In this document: positions 47,486 to 59,604 of the stretch, piece by piece | Numbering within the stretch: the stretch's first letter is position 1 | Layout: each line of letters starts with the position of its first letter | From: Nemophila menziesii | Lineage: Eukaryota; Streptophyta; Magnoliopsida; Boraginales; Hydrophyllaceae | Assembly: GCA_029959085.1 (NCBI GenBank) | Contig: JARWIR010000017.1 | Location: 21,999,507-22,063,506, forward strand | DNA length: 64,000 nt | Direction of reading: 5' to 3' | Program-made: the position numbers and the translations under genes | The notes under the pieces: model-generated | What the model saw: only the letters and a program-made list of their open reading frames with translations | Database searches by the model: none | What the model was told of the DNA's origin: nothing

Positions 47486-48330
47486 ATGGAGAATCCAAGG
47501 AGACTTGAGCTACCCATCTCGTTAAGAGTGCAACCACGCGGAATCCGCGCTCCAGAAATCCAAGCCGCTAAATTTAGACCAGATCCGGGGATGATAGCGA
47601 AGTTTGCAAATCATGGACAATTTAGCGGTGCTGCACAACAAGATCTTGTCCGATATATTCAGAATTTCATGCAGATCTGTGATGCTTATATCGTAAGAGG
47701 AGCTACAAGGGAGCAGATGTATTACGTTATGTTCCAGTTCTTCTTGACCGGAGGTGCTAGCGATTGGTACGATACCCAACATTCTCACGTTATTCCAGAT
47801 TGGGACCAGCTTCAATCAAAATTCCTAGACCGATTCTATCCGGTTAGTAGAAGATTAAAGGATATGTTGGAGCTCTAACAATTTATGTAGGAAGACGGAG
47901 AGAGTTTAGGTGAAGCATGGTTACGATTCAGTGAGAAAAATGTGAGATGTCTATACCATATATCATCGCCAGAATATTCTTTAACCATGTTATATGGAGG
48001 ACTTAATGGCGCGTCCAGGGCAAGAGCAGATTTGTTAGGAAACAAAGGTTTCGTGTTACTAGATCCTGTAGAAGTTGAAAGTTTGATGGAAATAGTTCTT
48101 GAGACCGCGAGAAGTTGGCCAAGTGAATCAGAAGAACAAGAAGAGACCTCAGAGTCTCTGAAGATCAAAGAATTGAACCAACAACTTAAGGAACTACAAG
48201 AACAAGCTCGAATAATTGCTCAGGTAAATCTAGTACATACTATACCTTCGTGTCCTGGTTGTGGATCAAGAAATCATGTGTGGGGAAAGTGTATGAATAA
48301 TCTAGCCGCAACTCCCTTTATATCTCATTA
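47486..48330 (+). pseudogene. gag of element I
   Basis: Begins MENPRRLELPISLRVQPRG, then KFRPDPGMIAKFANHG, FMQICDAYIVRGATREQMYY and DRFYPVSRRLKDMLEL. Stops at 47876 and 47888 interrupt the gag domain. Past a frame change come YGGLNGASRARADLLGNK, a coiled-coil segment and a CCHC knuckle, CPGCGSRNHVWGKC. Homologous to gag of element II over its length. Confidence 0.88.
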
Positions 48331-48604
48331 AAGAAACCATTATTCTAATGGTGATTATCATCCTCAAGGAAGTTACGCTAGATATCAGCCACCACAAAAG
48401 CGAAGTTGGGTCAGAAATCAAGAAAATTATCATCAAACCCAACCTCAATCATATTATCAACCACAACCTATGCATCAAAAAGCGCCAACTTACGAAAAAG
48501 CTTATCAAGAACCACCGAAACAGTCACTGCAACAAGCAAAGCAAGAACAACCTTTGAGTTTGGATTCAAGTATGGCTAAGATGATAAAATTAGTTGAATA
48601 AAAT

Positions 48605-49640
48605 ATGAAGATGATCCAGCAAAGACTTCAAACCCAACAAAAGGTAATTAAAAATCTCGAGCATACTCTATCACACATGGCGAGTACATTGCAAAGTAGG
48701 CCAATAGGACAACTCCCAAGTGATACTATTGCTCCTCAAGATGATGCTTGTCACACAGTTGAATTGAGAAGTGGAAAACAATTACCTCCACATAGAAGAG
48801 ATCCAGAACCAACCTCTATCCTTGAGAAAGTGGTTGAAGAAACAGTAAAAGATATGGTTGAAGAGGTAATTGAACCAAAGAGTGTCCAAGAAAAGACACT
48901 AGAACAGAAGAAAAGCTCAGTGGCACTTAATACACGCCCTCCACCACCATACCCTTCACGTGTCAAGAAAAAGGACAATGAAAAAGAATTCAAGAAGTTC
49001 CCTGACATGGTGAGCAAGTTAGATATTAATATGCCGTTTGTAGAAGCTCTCAAGAGAATGCCGAAATATCTGAAATTCATGAAGGACATTCTTTCTAACA
49101 AACGAAGTTTAGAAACTGGGGAAACAATTGGATTGCCAGTGGAGTGTAATGCTATTTATCAAAACAAGTTACCACCAAAGCTACAAGATCCCAGAAGTTT
49201 TACGATTCCCATTGGTATTGGAGACAGTTGGACCAGGAAAGCATTATCTGATTTAGGCGCGAGTATCAATCTCATGCCAAAGTCCCTGTTCGAGAAGCCT
49301 AATATAGGAGAGGTAGTACCCACGTCTGTGGTATTACAAATGGTGGATCGCTCCCTCTCCCAACCAGTAGGTAAAATTGAAGATGTTTTAGTTAAAGTTG
49401 TTACTATTATTTTTCCTTGGGATTTTATTATTCTTGACTAGGACGCGAATAAGAATGTCCCCATCATCTTGGGTAGACCATTCTTAGCCACGGGGCGTAC
49501 ACTAATAGATGTTGAGAATGGTGAATTGATCATGAGGGTCCAAGACGAACATGTACGATTCAATGTGTTTAAGGCTATAGAATTACCAGATTCGAACGAT
49601 GAATGTTTGAAAATAGATGCCATCGGAAATTACAGGTACT
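48605..49640 (+). pseudogene. Aspartic protease region of element I
   Basis: A charged linker (KVVEETVKDMVEEVIEPKSV) and LDINMPFVEALKRMPKYLKF precede the active site SDLGASINLMPKSLFEK (the D-L-G-A-S form typical of Athila). VILQ-like and FIILD end at a stop (49439), after which ILGRPFLATGRTLIDVENG completes the fold in the same frame. Motif conserved, one stop. Confidence 0.85.
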
Positions 49641-49894
49641 AATAGATGTTTGAAATTACACAAGAAGTCTTCAATGAAGCAACCATAGATGATGACCTTG
49701 ACGAAGCCTTCACACTTGAATCGCAAAAGAAAGACGATAATACCACCGACAAAGTTGCTGCATTAGGATCAAATATATGAGAACAACTTCTAGAATCAGG
49801 TGACATTGAACCAATAAAGCAACCATCTATAATATGTCCACCTGTTCTCGAAGAAAAAACACTTCCAGACCATCTACGCTATGCATATTTAGGT

Positions 49895-51560
49895 ATGAAC
49901 AAAACTTTACCTGTTATTATTTCTGCTAACCTTTCAGGTCCTCAAGAAGATAAGTTACTTCGTGTGCTTCGCGCTAACAAAGAAGCAACCAGATGGACTA
50001 TTGCCGACATCAAGGGAATTAGTCTTTCCGTTTGCAAACATAAAATTATTCTTGAGAACGAAGGAGGGCGATCTATAGAGGGACAAAGGAGACTAATGCC
50101 AGCTATGAAAGAAGTGGTAAGGAATGAGGTAATCAAGTTATTAGATGCAGGAATTATCTACCCGATTGCAAGCAGTGATTGGGTTAGTCCAGTGCAATGT
50201 GCTCCAATGAAAGGAGGTATAACTACTGTCCTTAATGATCAAGGTGAAGCCATACCATCAAGAACAGTTGTGGGGTGGCGAGTATGCATGGATTACCGAA
50301 GGCTCAACAAAGCTACAAAGAAAGATCACTTCCCTTTACCATTCATTGATCAGATGCTAGACAAACTCGCACGAAGAGAGTATTATTGCTTTCTTGACGG
50401 ATATTCAGGTTATAATCAGATTTGTGTGGATCCCCTTGATCAACACAAAACAACTTTTACTTGTTCGTTTGGCACCTTTGCTTATAGAAGGATGTCGTTT
50501 GGTTTATGTAATGCACCTGCCACGTTCCAGAGGTGCATGATGACTATATTTTGGGACATGATTGATAAATATTTGGAGGTTTTTATGGATGATTTTTCGG
50601 TGTTTGGAGATAGTTTTGATGATTGTTTAAACAATCTTGAGAAAGTCCTTGTGAGATGTAGAGAAAAAGATCTTGTGCTTAATTGGGAAAAATGCCGCTT
50701 CATGGTTCAAGAGGGAATTGTGTTGGGACATAAACTTTTAAAAGCAGGGATGGAGGTTGATCGTGCTAAAATTGAAGTTATCAAAACATTACCACCTCCA
50801 GTTTCTGTGAAAGGAGTGAGAAGTTTCTTGGGTCACGCAGGCTTTTACAGAAGATTTAGTAAAGATTTCTCCAAGATCGCCAAACATCTTTGTTCTTTAC
50901 TTGAAAAGGATACTCCTTTTAATTTTAATGACGAATGTCTTCAAGCGTTTGTGGCGATTAAAGAAAAAGCTAGTCTCCACACCTATTGTTAGACTTCCAT
51001 ATTGGAAAGCTCCGTTTGAACTTATGTGCGATGCAAGTGATCACACAATTGGTGTTGTGTTAGGACAGAGGAAATACAAGATCTTCCATACAATTTATTA
51101 CGCAAGTAAGACCTTTAACGCTGCCCGAATGAATTATACAGTAACGGAAAAAGAGATGTTAGCCGTGGTATATGCTTTCGACAAATTTCGTTCCTATCTG
51201 ATTGGGAATAAAACTATTGTATACACGGATCATTCAGCAATCAGATACCTCATGGAGAAAAAGGACGCTAAGCCGCGTCTAATCAGATGGGTACTGTTGC
51301 TACAAGAATTTGACATAGACATTCGAGACCGAAAAGGATGCGAAAATCAAGTTGCTGATCATTTATCCAGGCTCGAAGGATTTGGTGCCAACAAAGAACC
51401 ATTATTGGTCAAAGAGGTATTCCCTGATGAACAACTTTTTACAATTAAAGATACGTTTGTGCCTTGGTATGCAGATATAGTCAACCTCATTGTGAGTGGT
51501 GTGTTCCCTACGGACTTTGATTCACAACAACGAAAGCGGTTAATTTATAAGGCCAAATAA
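49895..51560 (+). pseudogene. Reverse transcriptase and RNase H of element I
   Basis: RT: IKLLDAGIIYPIASSDWVSP, CMDYRRLNKATKKDHFPLPF, FLDGYSGYNQI, TFAYRRMSFGLCNAPATFQR, active site FMDDFSVFGDSF, then LGHKLLKAG. A frameshift near 50970 moves to RNase [54 protein letters not shown] and [15 protein letters not shown]. All RNase H acidic residues are present. Apart from the shift the region is open. Confidence 0.92.
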
Positions 51561-54317
51561 TTCTTTTGGGACGAACCATACCTCTGGCAAATTTTCAGTG
51601 ACCAAGTAGTTAGAAGATGCGTCTATGAGCGCGAAGTTGATAAGATCATAGCAAGCTGTCATGGCTCACCATTTGGTGGTCACTTTAAAGGCGATAGAAC
51701 TGCAGCTAAAATTCTTCAATCCGGTTTCTATTGGCCTACACTACACAAATATTGTCATCATTTCGTCTAGTCATGTCAAAGATGCCAGTTCACTGGTAAT
51801 ATATAAAAAAGGGACGAGATGCCGCTCAACAATATTTTAGAAGTCGAAATCTTTGATGTATGGGGAATAGATTTCATGGGACCTTTCATCAACTCCCATG
51901 GGAATCTTTATATCTTGCTAGCAGTAGATTATGTGTCAAAATGGGTAGAAGCAGTGCCAACACCAAAGAACGATGCTCAAACAGTGATAAAATTCTTAAA
52001 ATCACATATCTTCACAAGACATGGTACGCCACGTGTTCTAATCAGTGATAAAGGTACCCACTTCATCAATGTTCAGTTGAGAGCCATCCTTCGTAAGTTT
52101 GGGGTGAGACACCGCACTTCAACCGGTTATCATCCACAAACTAACGGTCAAGCTGAGGTTTCTAACCGAGAAATTAAATCTATTCTTGAGAAGACCGTGA
52201 ATAAAACAAGGAAGGTGATGTCTCCCTAATTGTTCTTATTTTCGACCCTTGGGAGACATCATTTTTGGTGTTTATTTAATTAATTTGATAGACTTTTGGA
52301 CTAAATTTACAATAATCCGGAATTACCTTTTTATTTCTAGCATTTTTAATTTATTAAACTTTTACGCGTAATATTGGTATTTTTAGTGAAAAGTTTACAG
52401 GTTTTAGATGTTAGCTAGGAGAGGAATCCGAGGAGAAAGTCAAAGATCGTGAATTAGAGTCAAGACTTGAAGATAAATCCCGAAGATATTATTTTTAGAG
52501 CTGAAAATCCATTTTCCAGGCCATAGATTGCTGATTTCGAGGTGCTTAAGCGATGATTTAGCCGCTGACATTTGAAGAGAAATCATTCCTTATCGAGTTA
52601 CAGAACTTTAGCAACTGGAATGAAGTCAATCGGAGTCATAACGCATCGGGAAAAGCCGTTTTAGTGAAGGTGTATCAGCAGTTACGGGATTTTGGGCTTA
52701 GAAAGTGGGCTTGGACATTTAATTAGTCTTTTATTTTCTGGTCCAAGCCCTAGTACGAATTTATGCTTATAAAAGGAGGTCTGGACTTCTATTTTTCACA
52801 CAATTCATTCTTTACAATTAAAAACATCAGAGAGAAGCAACAGAAGGAAGGAAGAAGAAGCTGCTAGAGCTGGAGTGGGTCTATAGCTCCATTCTCAGTC
52901 ATTCCAATTCCGGAAATTAGGTTTCTTTTATATTTTATTTGTAATCAATTATGAATTCCATTTATTTTAATTTAGTATTTCGTTTTAATATGAGCTAAAC
53001 AATTCATAGTGCTTGAGAACAAACAATGGGTGAATCCTAATTTTATGAAATAACGAATGTTGAATTTGGGTTTTTATTGAATTAAACTAAATTAGGGCTT
53101 TTACTCTTTTCAATAAATTGAGATTAATTTACTGTTTTTAACGTCATGAAATAGGAACAGGTGTTAGTATTTAGGCTATTCCAATTAGTGGCAATTGGAT
53201 CATCCTGACGGAGGGTTTAAATACATAACCATTTATTCGAATCTAGGATAGAAGCTATTGATTCTGACGAACTTAGCTAATTCTAGGGCCAATGAGGTAA
53301 AACACTTAATCATCCAACGGTGGATCATATTTACCCTGACGGGACTAGTGACACTTTAGGATCGCCTTATAGTCCACCCTGACGGGGGTATAAGGAATTT
53401 AGAATCCCGACCATTGTAATTGACCAATTTAGCCCTTAAACAACATAAGTTAGGAAGTAAGATTGGGAGGATCCTTGCGTTCTCAAGTGCTACATCTCAT
53501 ATTGCGTTTTCAATCATTTTATTTGCGTCTTAGCTTTTACTTGCATTTATAATTTGTCTTTCATTTAGTAGCTTTAATAAACAAAACCAAACAAACATTT
53601 TATTATCTTTTACTTTCATAAGTGCATCAATCACTACTTGCTAAACATTGTGATCAACCATCCGTCCTTGGAACGAATCTGTATTATCATACATACTACT
53701 TGGGACAACCGTACACTTGCGGTTGTGGTTCGATTTACATTTGCATTTATTTTTTAGAACACACAAAGGACCACCAGAAGGACTGGTCATTAAAGCTAGA
53801 TTATGCTCTCTGGGCTTACATAAGAGCATTTAAAACACCAGTTGGGACATCTCTGTATCGCATGGTCTACGGAAAAGCATTTCATCTACCTATTGAGATT
53901 GAAGCTCGAGCCTTCTGGGCTATTAAAACTCTGAATCTAAACCTAGAATTGGCTGGGAAACAAAGGTTGATGCAGTTGAATGAATTGGAGGAGTTTCGCA
54001 ACCATGCCTATGAAAATTCACGTCTCTACAAGGAGAAAACAAAGAGATGGCATGATAAACGAATCTGTCCAAAGAACTTCGAGAGAGGACAAAAGGTACT
54101 ATTATACAATTCTTGATTCTCGAACTACCCAGGCAAGCTTAAATCCCGTTGCGGAGGACCTTACATTGTTACGAAAGTCACACCTCATGGAGCGATTGAA
54201 ATTGAACATCCAACCGGTCAAAGGACATTCATGGTGAATGGCCAGCGTTTGAAATTATACTATGACAGTGGAGACTTTGGTCGCGAGGAGACACTCCATC
54301 TCGAAGAGCACGCTTAG
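51561..54317 (+). pseudogene. Integrase of element I, split by a solo LTR
   Basis: HHCC region: CHGSPFGGHFKGDRTAAKIL, then HHFV, stop, SCQRCQ. Core: WGIDFMGPF (first Asp), LISDKGTHF (second Asp), [16 protein letters not shown] (Glu). The reading is interrupted at 52215 and resumes at 53777: [39 protein letters not shown]. After one TGA at 54114 comes a C-terminal barrel, KSRCGGPYIVTKVTPHGAIE, with TAG at 54315. Catalytic triad complete, but several stops. Confidence 0.9.
52216..53776 (+). mobile_element. Solo LTR, subfamily B, in element I integrase
   Basis: TGATGTCTCCC start, GGACCACCA end, TSD GAAGG at 52211-52215 and 53777-53781. The integrase frame is continuous when it is removed. TATA box TTATAAAAGG near 52770. 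Homologous throughout to the split minus-strand LTR at 34240-41971. No internal sequence of its own family is present in the window. Confidence 0.93.
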
Positions 54318-54539
54318 CCTGAGGTACACGTCTAACTCAAAGACGTTAAACAAAAGTGCTCTTCGGAGACACCCCTTGTTTTAATTGCTTTTTAAATTAG
54401 TTTTATGTTTTGTAGTGTATATTTCTAAGTTAGTGTATATTTTAATTGTGTTTACAAGCTAATAGGAGAAAGGTAGTGTGTTATTGTGGAGGAAATGAGT
54501 TTGGGGTCAAAAGGAAATAATTGGGAAAAATCTGTTTCA

Positions 54540-54910
54540 CTGACCGGTAGGCCGGTCAAACCACCGGTATGCTGGTGAGGAGACACGAGCCCTCGGGTTG
54601 GTGGACTCGGGTTCTTTGCCGAGAGCGTGTCCAAGAAAATACAGACGCACCGGTATGCCACCCATGGCACCGGTATGCCGGCCAAAGGAAAAACACGAGC
54701 CCTCGGGCTCCACAACTCGGGTATTTTGACGGGAATAGGTCCTGGGAAAAATAGCGCACCGGTATGCCGGTGACACCACCCGTATGCCGGCGCCCAAAAA
54801 CATGAGGCCACGGGTATCGATTCGGGTTCATTGCCGAGAGCTTCAAGAATAAATCATCTCCAGCACCGGTAAGCCGGCGCTTTGTCCAGTATGCCGGTCC
54901 GAGGTCGGTT
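54540..54910. repeat. GC-rich ACCGGTATGCCGG palindrome cluster (element I)
   Basis: About nine words such as ACCGGTATGCCGG, CCGGTAGGCCGG and ACCGGTAAGCCGGCG in 370 bp, with repeated GAGCCCTCGGG and GGGTTCTTTGCCGAGAGC spacers. Occupies the same place as the cluster at 23150-23520, between integrase and the env-position ORF. Confidence 0.8.
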
Positions 54911-55261
54911 TTGAAGAAGTTGTTTCCTAATCCACTTCTTACCTTATCAAGAGTTAACCCTAACCTCCTCAACACAAATTTTCCAGACCCAAACCTTATA
55001 TATAAACCTTGAAGCTTGCATAAACCTCCACAATAAACACAACAACATCAATAATCCTCTCCTCCTTCCTCCATAAACACAAATTCTTCATCAAATTCAT
55101 CACACTACACCATAAAACACCATCAAACTTTCAAGAACTCTTCCAAGAATTATCAAGAAACCTTCTTCTATCATCAAATCCAATCAAGAAACTCAAGCCA
55201 CACCAATATTTCTTAACTTTATTCCATCCTTGGTGTAACTTGAGTTTTGGGTCAATCAAAC

Positions 55262-55708
55262 ATGACAAACAGAACAGATGCTATGGATTATAAGAGGAAG
55301 TGTTCCATCCTAGGGAAGAACAAAAATTATCCTGGAGCCACAATTGAAAGGCCTATCTATCTTGATGAACCTATTGAAAATAAACAAAAGATAGAGGCAC
55401 CAACACAACCACTACCCAAGAGATTAACAGCTAGGACGACTATACCATCAGGGCCTAAAGAAAAGACACAAATTCAAGATCAAAGTTATCAGAATAATTC
55501 TTGCATACCCCCATGGGATATCAAATTTCAACATGAAGTCAATCATCTAAGAAAAGAAAACAAGGCACTGTGGGAGGAAATTGTGCAGATTAATTCACAA
55601 TTGGGTGAAGTAACCGAGACCTTGGATATTGATAATTATTCTTCTTCGGAGGAGGAGGACATGATGGATCTTTGTGGCCAGGTACCCCGTTCTAATTCTT
55701 CTTCTTAA
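55262..55708 (+). CDS. Small env-position ORF of element I
   Basis: 149 codons, open. Starts MTNRTDAMDYKRKC, has a basic, Pro-rich middle and a coiled-coil segment (FQHEVNHLRKENKALWEEIV), ending in an acidic Ser/Glu stretch (YSSSEEEDMMD). Its position and 3' surroundings match the longer ORF at 23967-25174 of element II, but the globular central part is absent. Function unknown; no signal peptide or membrane span. Confidence 0.55.
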   Translation: MTNRTDAMDYKRKCSILGKNKNYPGATIERPIYLDEPIENKQKIEAPTQPLPKRLTARTTIPSGPKEKTQIQDQSYQNNSCIPPWDIKFQHEVNHLRKENKALWEEIVQINSQLGEVTETLDIDNYSSSEEEDMMDLCGQVPRSNSSS

Positions 55709-57210
55709 TTGCTTGTATGCATTAGGTAGTTTAGTTTGGTTTTATTTTAAATTTTATTTCTTTATTGAGTTTTTTTCAAGTCGAGGGGACACGACTCACT
55801 TTTGAGTTGGGGGTGGGGATTCGTTGTCCTCATCTTCCTTTTTGTTTTTGCATAAAATTTAAATTTTTTTGGGTCGAAATAGACATATAATATGTTGAAT
55901 GTACCTATTTGAGCATGATTTTATTAGGTCAATGATAGTAAGTAGTATGTTTCTGAAAGATGTCATAAATATGCTTAGGATGCATGTATTAAAACAGGAA
56001 ATAAAAGATAGAAAAGTTAACGAGCAATGCTAAGAAGTCACGTTAAAACTTAGGGAGAGTTATTTGGTGTGTAGAACGTGAGGTTTGAAGTTCGTTGAAA
56101 AACCCACTTATCTATGAACTAGTAGTGAAAAAGTAACAAAATCCGGTAGTTAGAAAAATGAATAAGGCAGTTCTTTCATATTGAAGCCACTTGAAGCCTT
56201 TTATACCTTCTCACCCTTTTATTTGATTATTATTATTTATCCGTCTTAGCCCCTCCGAGCCTTTCTAAATCCTTTTTATTTAACCACATTATAATCCATA
56301 CCCTTAGTTTGTAGGACTTATCTATATGACCCGCACTCGAATCGCAAAACCTGAGACAAGTCGTTTTTAGAGCTTGAGTTTGGGGGGGTGGGTTTAATCA
56401 TTAGGGAACATTGGGTTTGGAAAATTGTAATTGTGATTTTATTGAAGATGAAAAAGTTATTATTGTAACCCTTTGCCGGGGTAATAGTGAATGAAAAAAG
56501 CTGAAAAACATGAATTGAAAAAAAAATATATATGAAAAAATAGCGTGATATCTCGAACATCAAAAAGAGAGTCATAGCTATACAAAAGGAAAAAAAATGA
56601 TATGAAAAGAATATATATTCGGACCGGCAAAGTGGAATTTGTATATCATCATAAAAAAGTTTTATTTGGGTTTATTGGGGATGCACATTAAAAGCATCAA
56701 AAAATTGGGTTGAGTGAGAACATCTTCGAGTGAAAACTCAAGCTTTAGGGCGATTAGTTGATGGAATGTGAGGAGAGAGCCAAAAGCTCACTTTTCATTA
56801 TCCAAATATACCACACCGTCCCTAAGCCCCATTATAAACGTAATACCTTAAGTTTTCTAACTTCTTGGTGGAGAAACAATTGAACTATTATGTAGTAGGT
56901 AAGTGGACCATTGGATGCTATATTAGGACCTGTGAACAACCTATAGCCATTAGCACGAACTGAGTTGAGATCTCTCCTTCTGGCATTGCGAAATTAATCT
57001 TGACTTGAATTTGTGGATTGTTGATTATGTGTATATTAAGCATACGTGTGCATTATTTCTTGAGCATTACTACATGAGACTTTTTAGATATTATGCTTTA
57101 GGATCATTCATTGTGTTCTGCTCTTATTCTCCTCATACTTCTTCTTCTTTACTACCCTACTATTTTTATTTTTATTGTATCGGGACGATACAACTTTGAG
57201 TTGGTGGTCT
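55709..57210. other. Element I 3' internal noncoding region
   Basis: Contains GGGGACACGACTCACTTTTG and the GGGTGGGGATTCGTTGT block (55795-55830), and AAGGCAGTTCTTTCATATTG, CCCTTTGCCGGGGTAATA and TATATTCGGACCGGCAAAG, all shared with element II. No clear polypurine tract directly at the 3' LTR (TTGAGTTGGTGGTCT). A short hydrophobic ORF at 57005-57199 looks fortuitous. Confidence 0.6.
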
Positions 57211-58763
57211 TGATGTCTCCCCATTTGTCATGAATTAATCCTAGTTGGAGACATAATTTTAGGTGTATTTATTAGGTTATAGGTCGATTTTCCCATGATT
57301 TAGTACACTTTCCTATTTTGTGTCTTGAATTAATTATTTATTATTTTTAGAGCATATTGGGTTTAATTGTTTATTTAGTGTGTAGCTTTAAAGATATATG
57401 GTAATTAATTAGAGTCCAAGTTAATTCCAAGAGCTAAAGGAAAGAGTATAAACATATAAATTGGAGATAAAGACAAGAATAATGAAAAAGGAAAAGATAA
57501 AGTTGCCAAATAAATCTGAATTCCAGCAGCTAAGACAACAAAAGGGCTTATATATCAAGATTGTCTAGGAATTTGGAATAATGGTCTACATCAAAGTTAA
57601 ATATATTTCCGATACGATGAATTTAGACTACTCATACGCATCAAACGGATAAGTATTGAATCCAATACGGCCAAAACAAAACAACATCAAAATCTTACCT
57701 TTTCTAGATTCTAGGGTTACAGATTTGAGTTGGGCTTGGAGTCCAATACCTATCTTATACTCCAAGAAACGAATTAGGTCTTCCTATATCCTATAAATAC
57801 AAGCTCCTATCATTAGAAACTCATCCTTGGCCAAACCCTTAAGCTAAGAGGAAGCTGCAACACAAGAGAAGAAGTCTGGAAGGAGCTGAACACCAAATCA
57901 TGTATTCTTCAACCTTTAAATTTGTATTTTCTTTCTTTTATTTTATTAGTATGAACTAAATAATTTTAGATTTAGATTTAGCATATATGTATGAACCCTA
58001 GTTTTTCTATCTGATTTTGGATACTACGGTATTTAATTCGAATTCATGTTTTATGTTCTGTTTATGTGTTTTGATTTAATGAATGTTTCCTTGCTAGTGC
58101 ACGAGTATAAGATTACCTTAATAGTAGTTAGATGATCACCTTTACTGGGTGCCTAATTATTGAACCACCACATAACGTCTAGAATAAGGTTTAACCTGAC
58201 AAATCAACCTAACTAGATAATCATTAAGGTATGTTTTCACCACTATCAACATTTTTTGAATTGAATTGCTTAGGAACCTAGTGGCGTAGGATAACCCTAT
58301 GTTTAGGCTGCCTCATGGTGTGTCCGTAGCCCCTTAGTCGCTCTCAAGGTCTAAGGTATGGGAATTTAGAATCCTGATTATTTCATTTTACATGATTCAC
58401 ACGATAGAATAACCAAAACTAGTGGGGATTACTTGCTAATATCTCGAGCTAAACCCTCATACTATTTGCTTATCTCTTTTATTTAATTTTATGTCTTTTA
58501 ATTTGTTAGTTAATTGTCTTATTTAAAATCAACATCAATCTATTCTCTTTTATTTTCTTTCGTTGTAATTTGATCTAGCTTTTTATATCTGCACTTGAAT
58601 ATTTGCATAAGCACTTCCTAACCTTCGTAGTCTCTGAAGAACGAATCTTACTTATTCATCAAAACTTGCATACGTCCTGTATACTTGCAGAACCGTGCTA
58701 TGTTAGCGTGTCTATTTTTGCACTTATTTATATCATCTTTTTATCACACCCTAGTCGACACCA
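57211..58763 (+). repeat. 3' LTR of element I
   Basis: TGATGTCTCCCC start, GACACCA end, collinear with the 5' LTR. TATA box CCTATAAATA near 57790. Confidence 0.93.
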
Positions 58764-59604
58764 ATGGAACACATAAAACTCGAATTTATGTATTTCTGTA
58801 ATACACAAAATTTGATTTTGTTTGTTCCAATTTCGTGGAACACACAAATCTCAGAATCGTGTATTCCTGGAACACACAAATCTCAGAATTGTGTATTCTT
58901 GAAATACACAATTCTGACGAACACACAAATTTGAGAGTTGCGTGTTCACGAAACTTGATTTTGTTTGTTCCAATTCCGTGGAACACACAAATCTCAGAAT
59001 TGTGTATTCCTGGAACACACAAATCTTAAATTTGTGTGTTAATGGAACACATAAAACTCAAATTTGTGTGTTCATGGAACACATAAAACTCAAATTTGTG
59101 TGTTCATGGAACACATAAAACTCGGACTTCTGCATTCATAGAACACATAAAACTCGAACGTATGTATTCATGGAACACATAAAACTCGAACTTATGTATT
59201 CCTGGAAGGAATACACGAAACTTGATTTTGGTTGGTCCAATTATGTGTATACCTGAACACACAAATCTTAGAATTGTGTGTTGCTGCAACACACAAAATC
59301 TCAGTATTGCGTGTTCATGGAACACAAAATTTCTGGGGAAAAATATTCGAAAAAAGAATTCTAAAAAAAAATTCGAAAAAAAAATTCGAAAAAAGTAATC
59401 GAAAAATAAATTTCGAAAAAATGAATTTCGAAAAAAAAAATTTAAAAATAAAAAAAATAAAAAATAAATATTATTATAATTAATTAATAGGCATATAGGT
59501 ATTTTTGTAATCTTATAATTTTTTGTGCTTAAGTAAAATTAAGTTGAAATTGTAATTAATAGGGAATTCTTACGCTCACCGCGTAATTAACTGGACGTTG
59601 TCCC

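Larger units (their letters stand above)
45810..58763 (+). mobile_element. Complete Athila-like Ty3/gypsy retrotransposon (element I)
   Basis: 5-bp TSD ATGGA at 45805-45809 and 58764-58768; LTRs of 1552 and 1553 bp that look closely similar along their length. Contains tRNA-Asp-type primer site, gag, protease, RT, RNase H, integrase (split by a solo LTR), a GC-rich palindrome cluster and a small env-position ORF. Coding is interrupted by stops and frameshifts, so it is inactive, but it is the most intact retroelement here. Confidence 0.95.
45110..59604 (+). mobile_element. Palindrome-array DNA element, copy C, split by a retrotransposon
   Basis: The left part 45110-45809 and right part 58769-59604 together make about 1.5 kb. 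The left end GAGATAATTCTCAATTATTT and right end GACGTTGTCCC match copies A and B, with T-rich block (45330-45430), hairpin array (45440-45800 and 58764-59330) and A-rich block (59335-59460) in the same order as A. Flanks are TTTTTTAAA and TTTAAAATA, not a clean 9-bp duplication. The Athila-like element inserted within a hairpin unit, at its ATGGA loop. Confidence 0.75.

Noticed and set aside
45110..59604. Clean 9-bp TSD for palindrome-array copy C
   Set aside because: Flanks TTTTTTAAA and TTTAAAATA share only an offset TTTAAA; not reported as a duplication.
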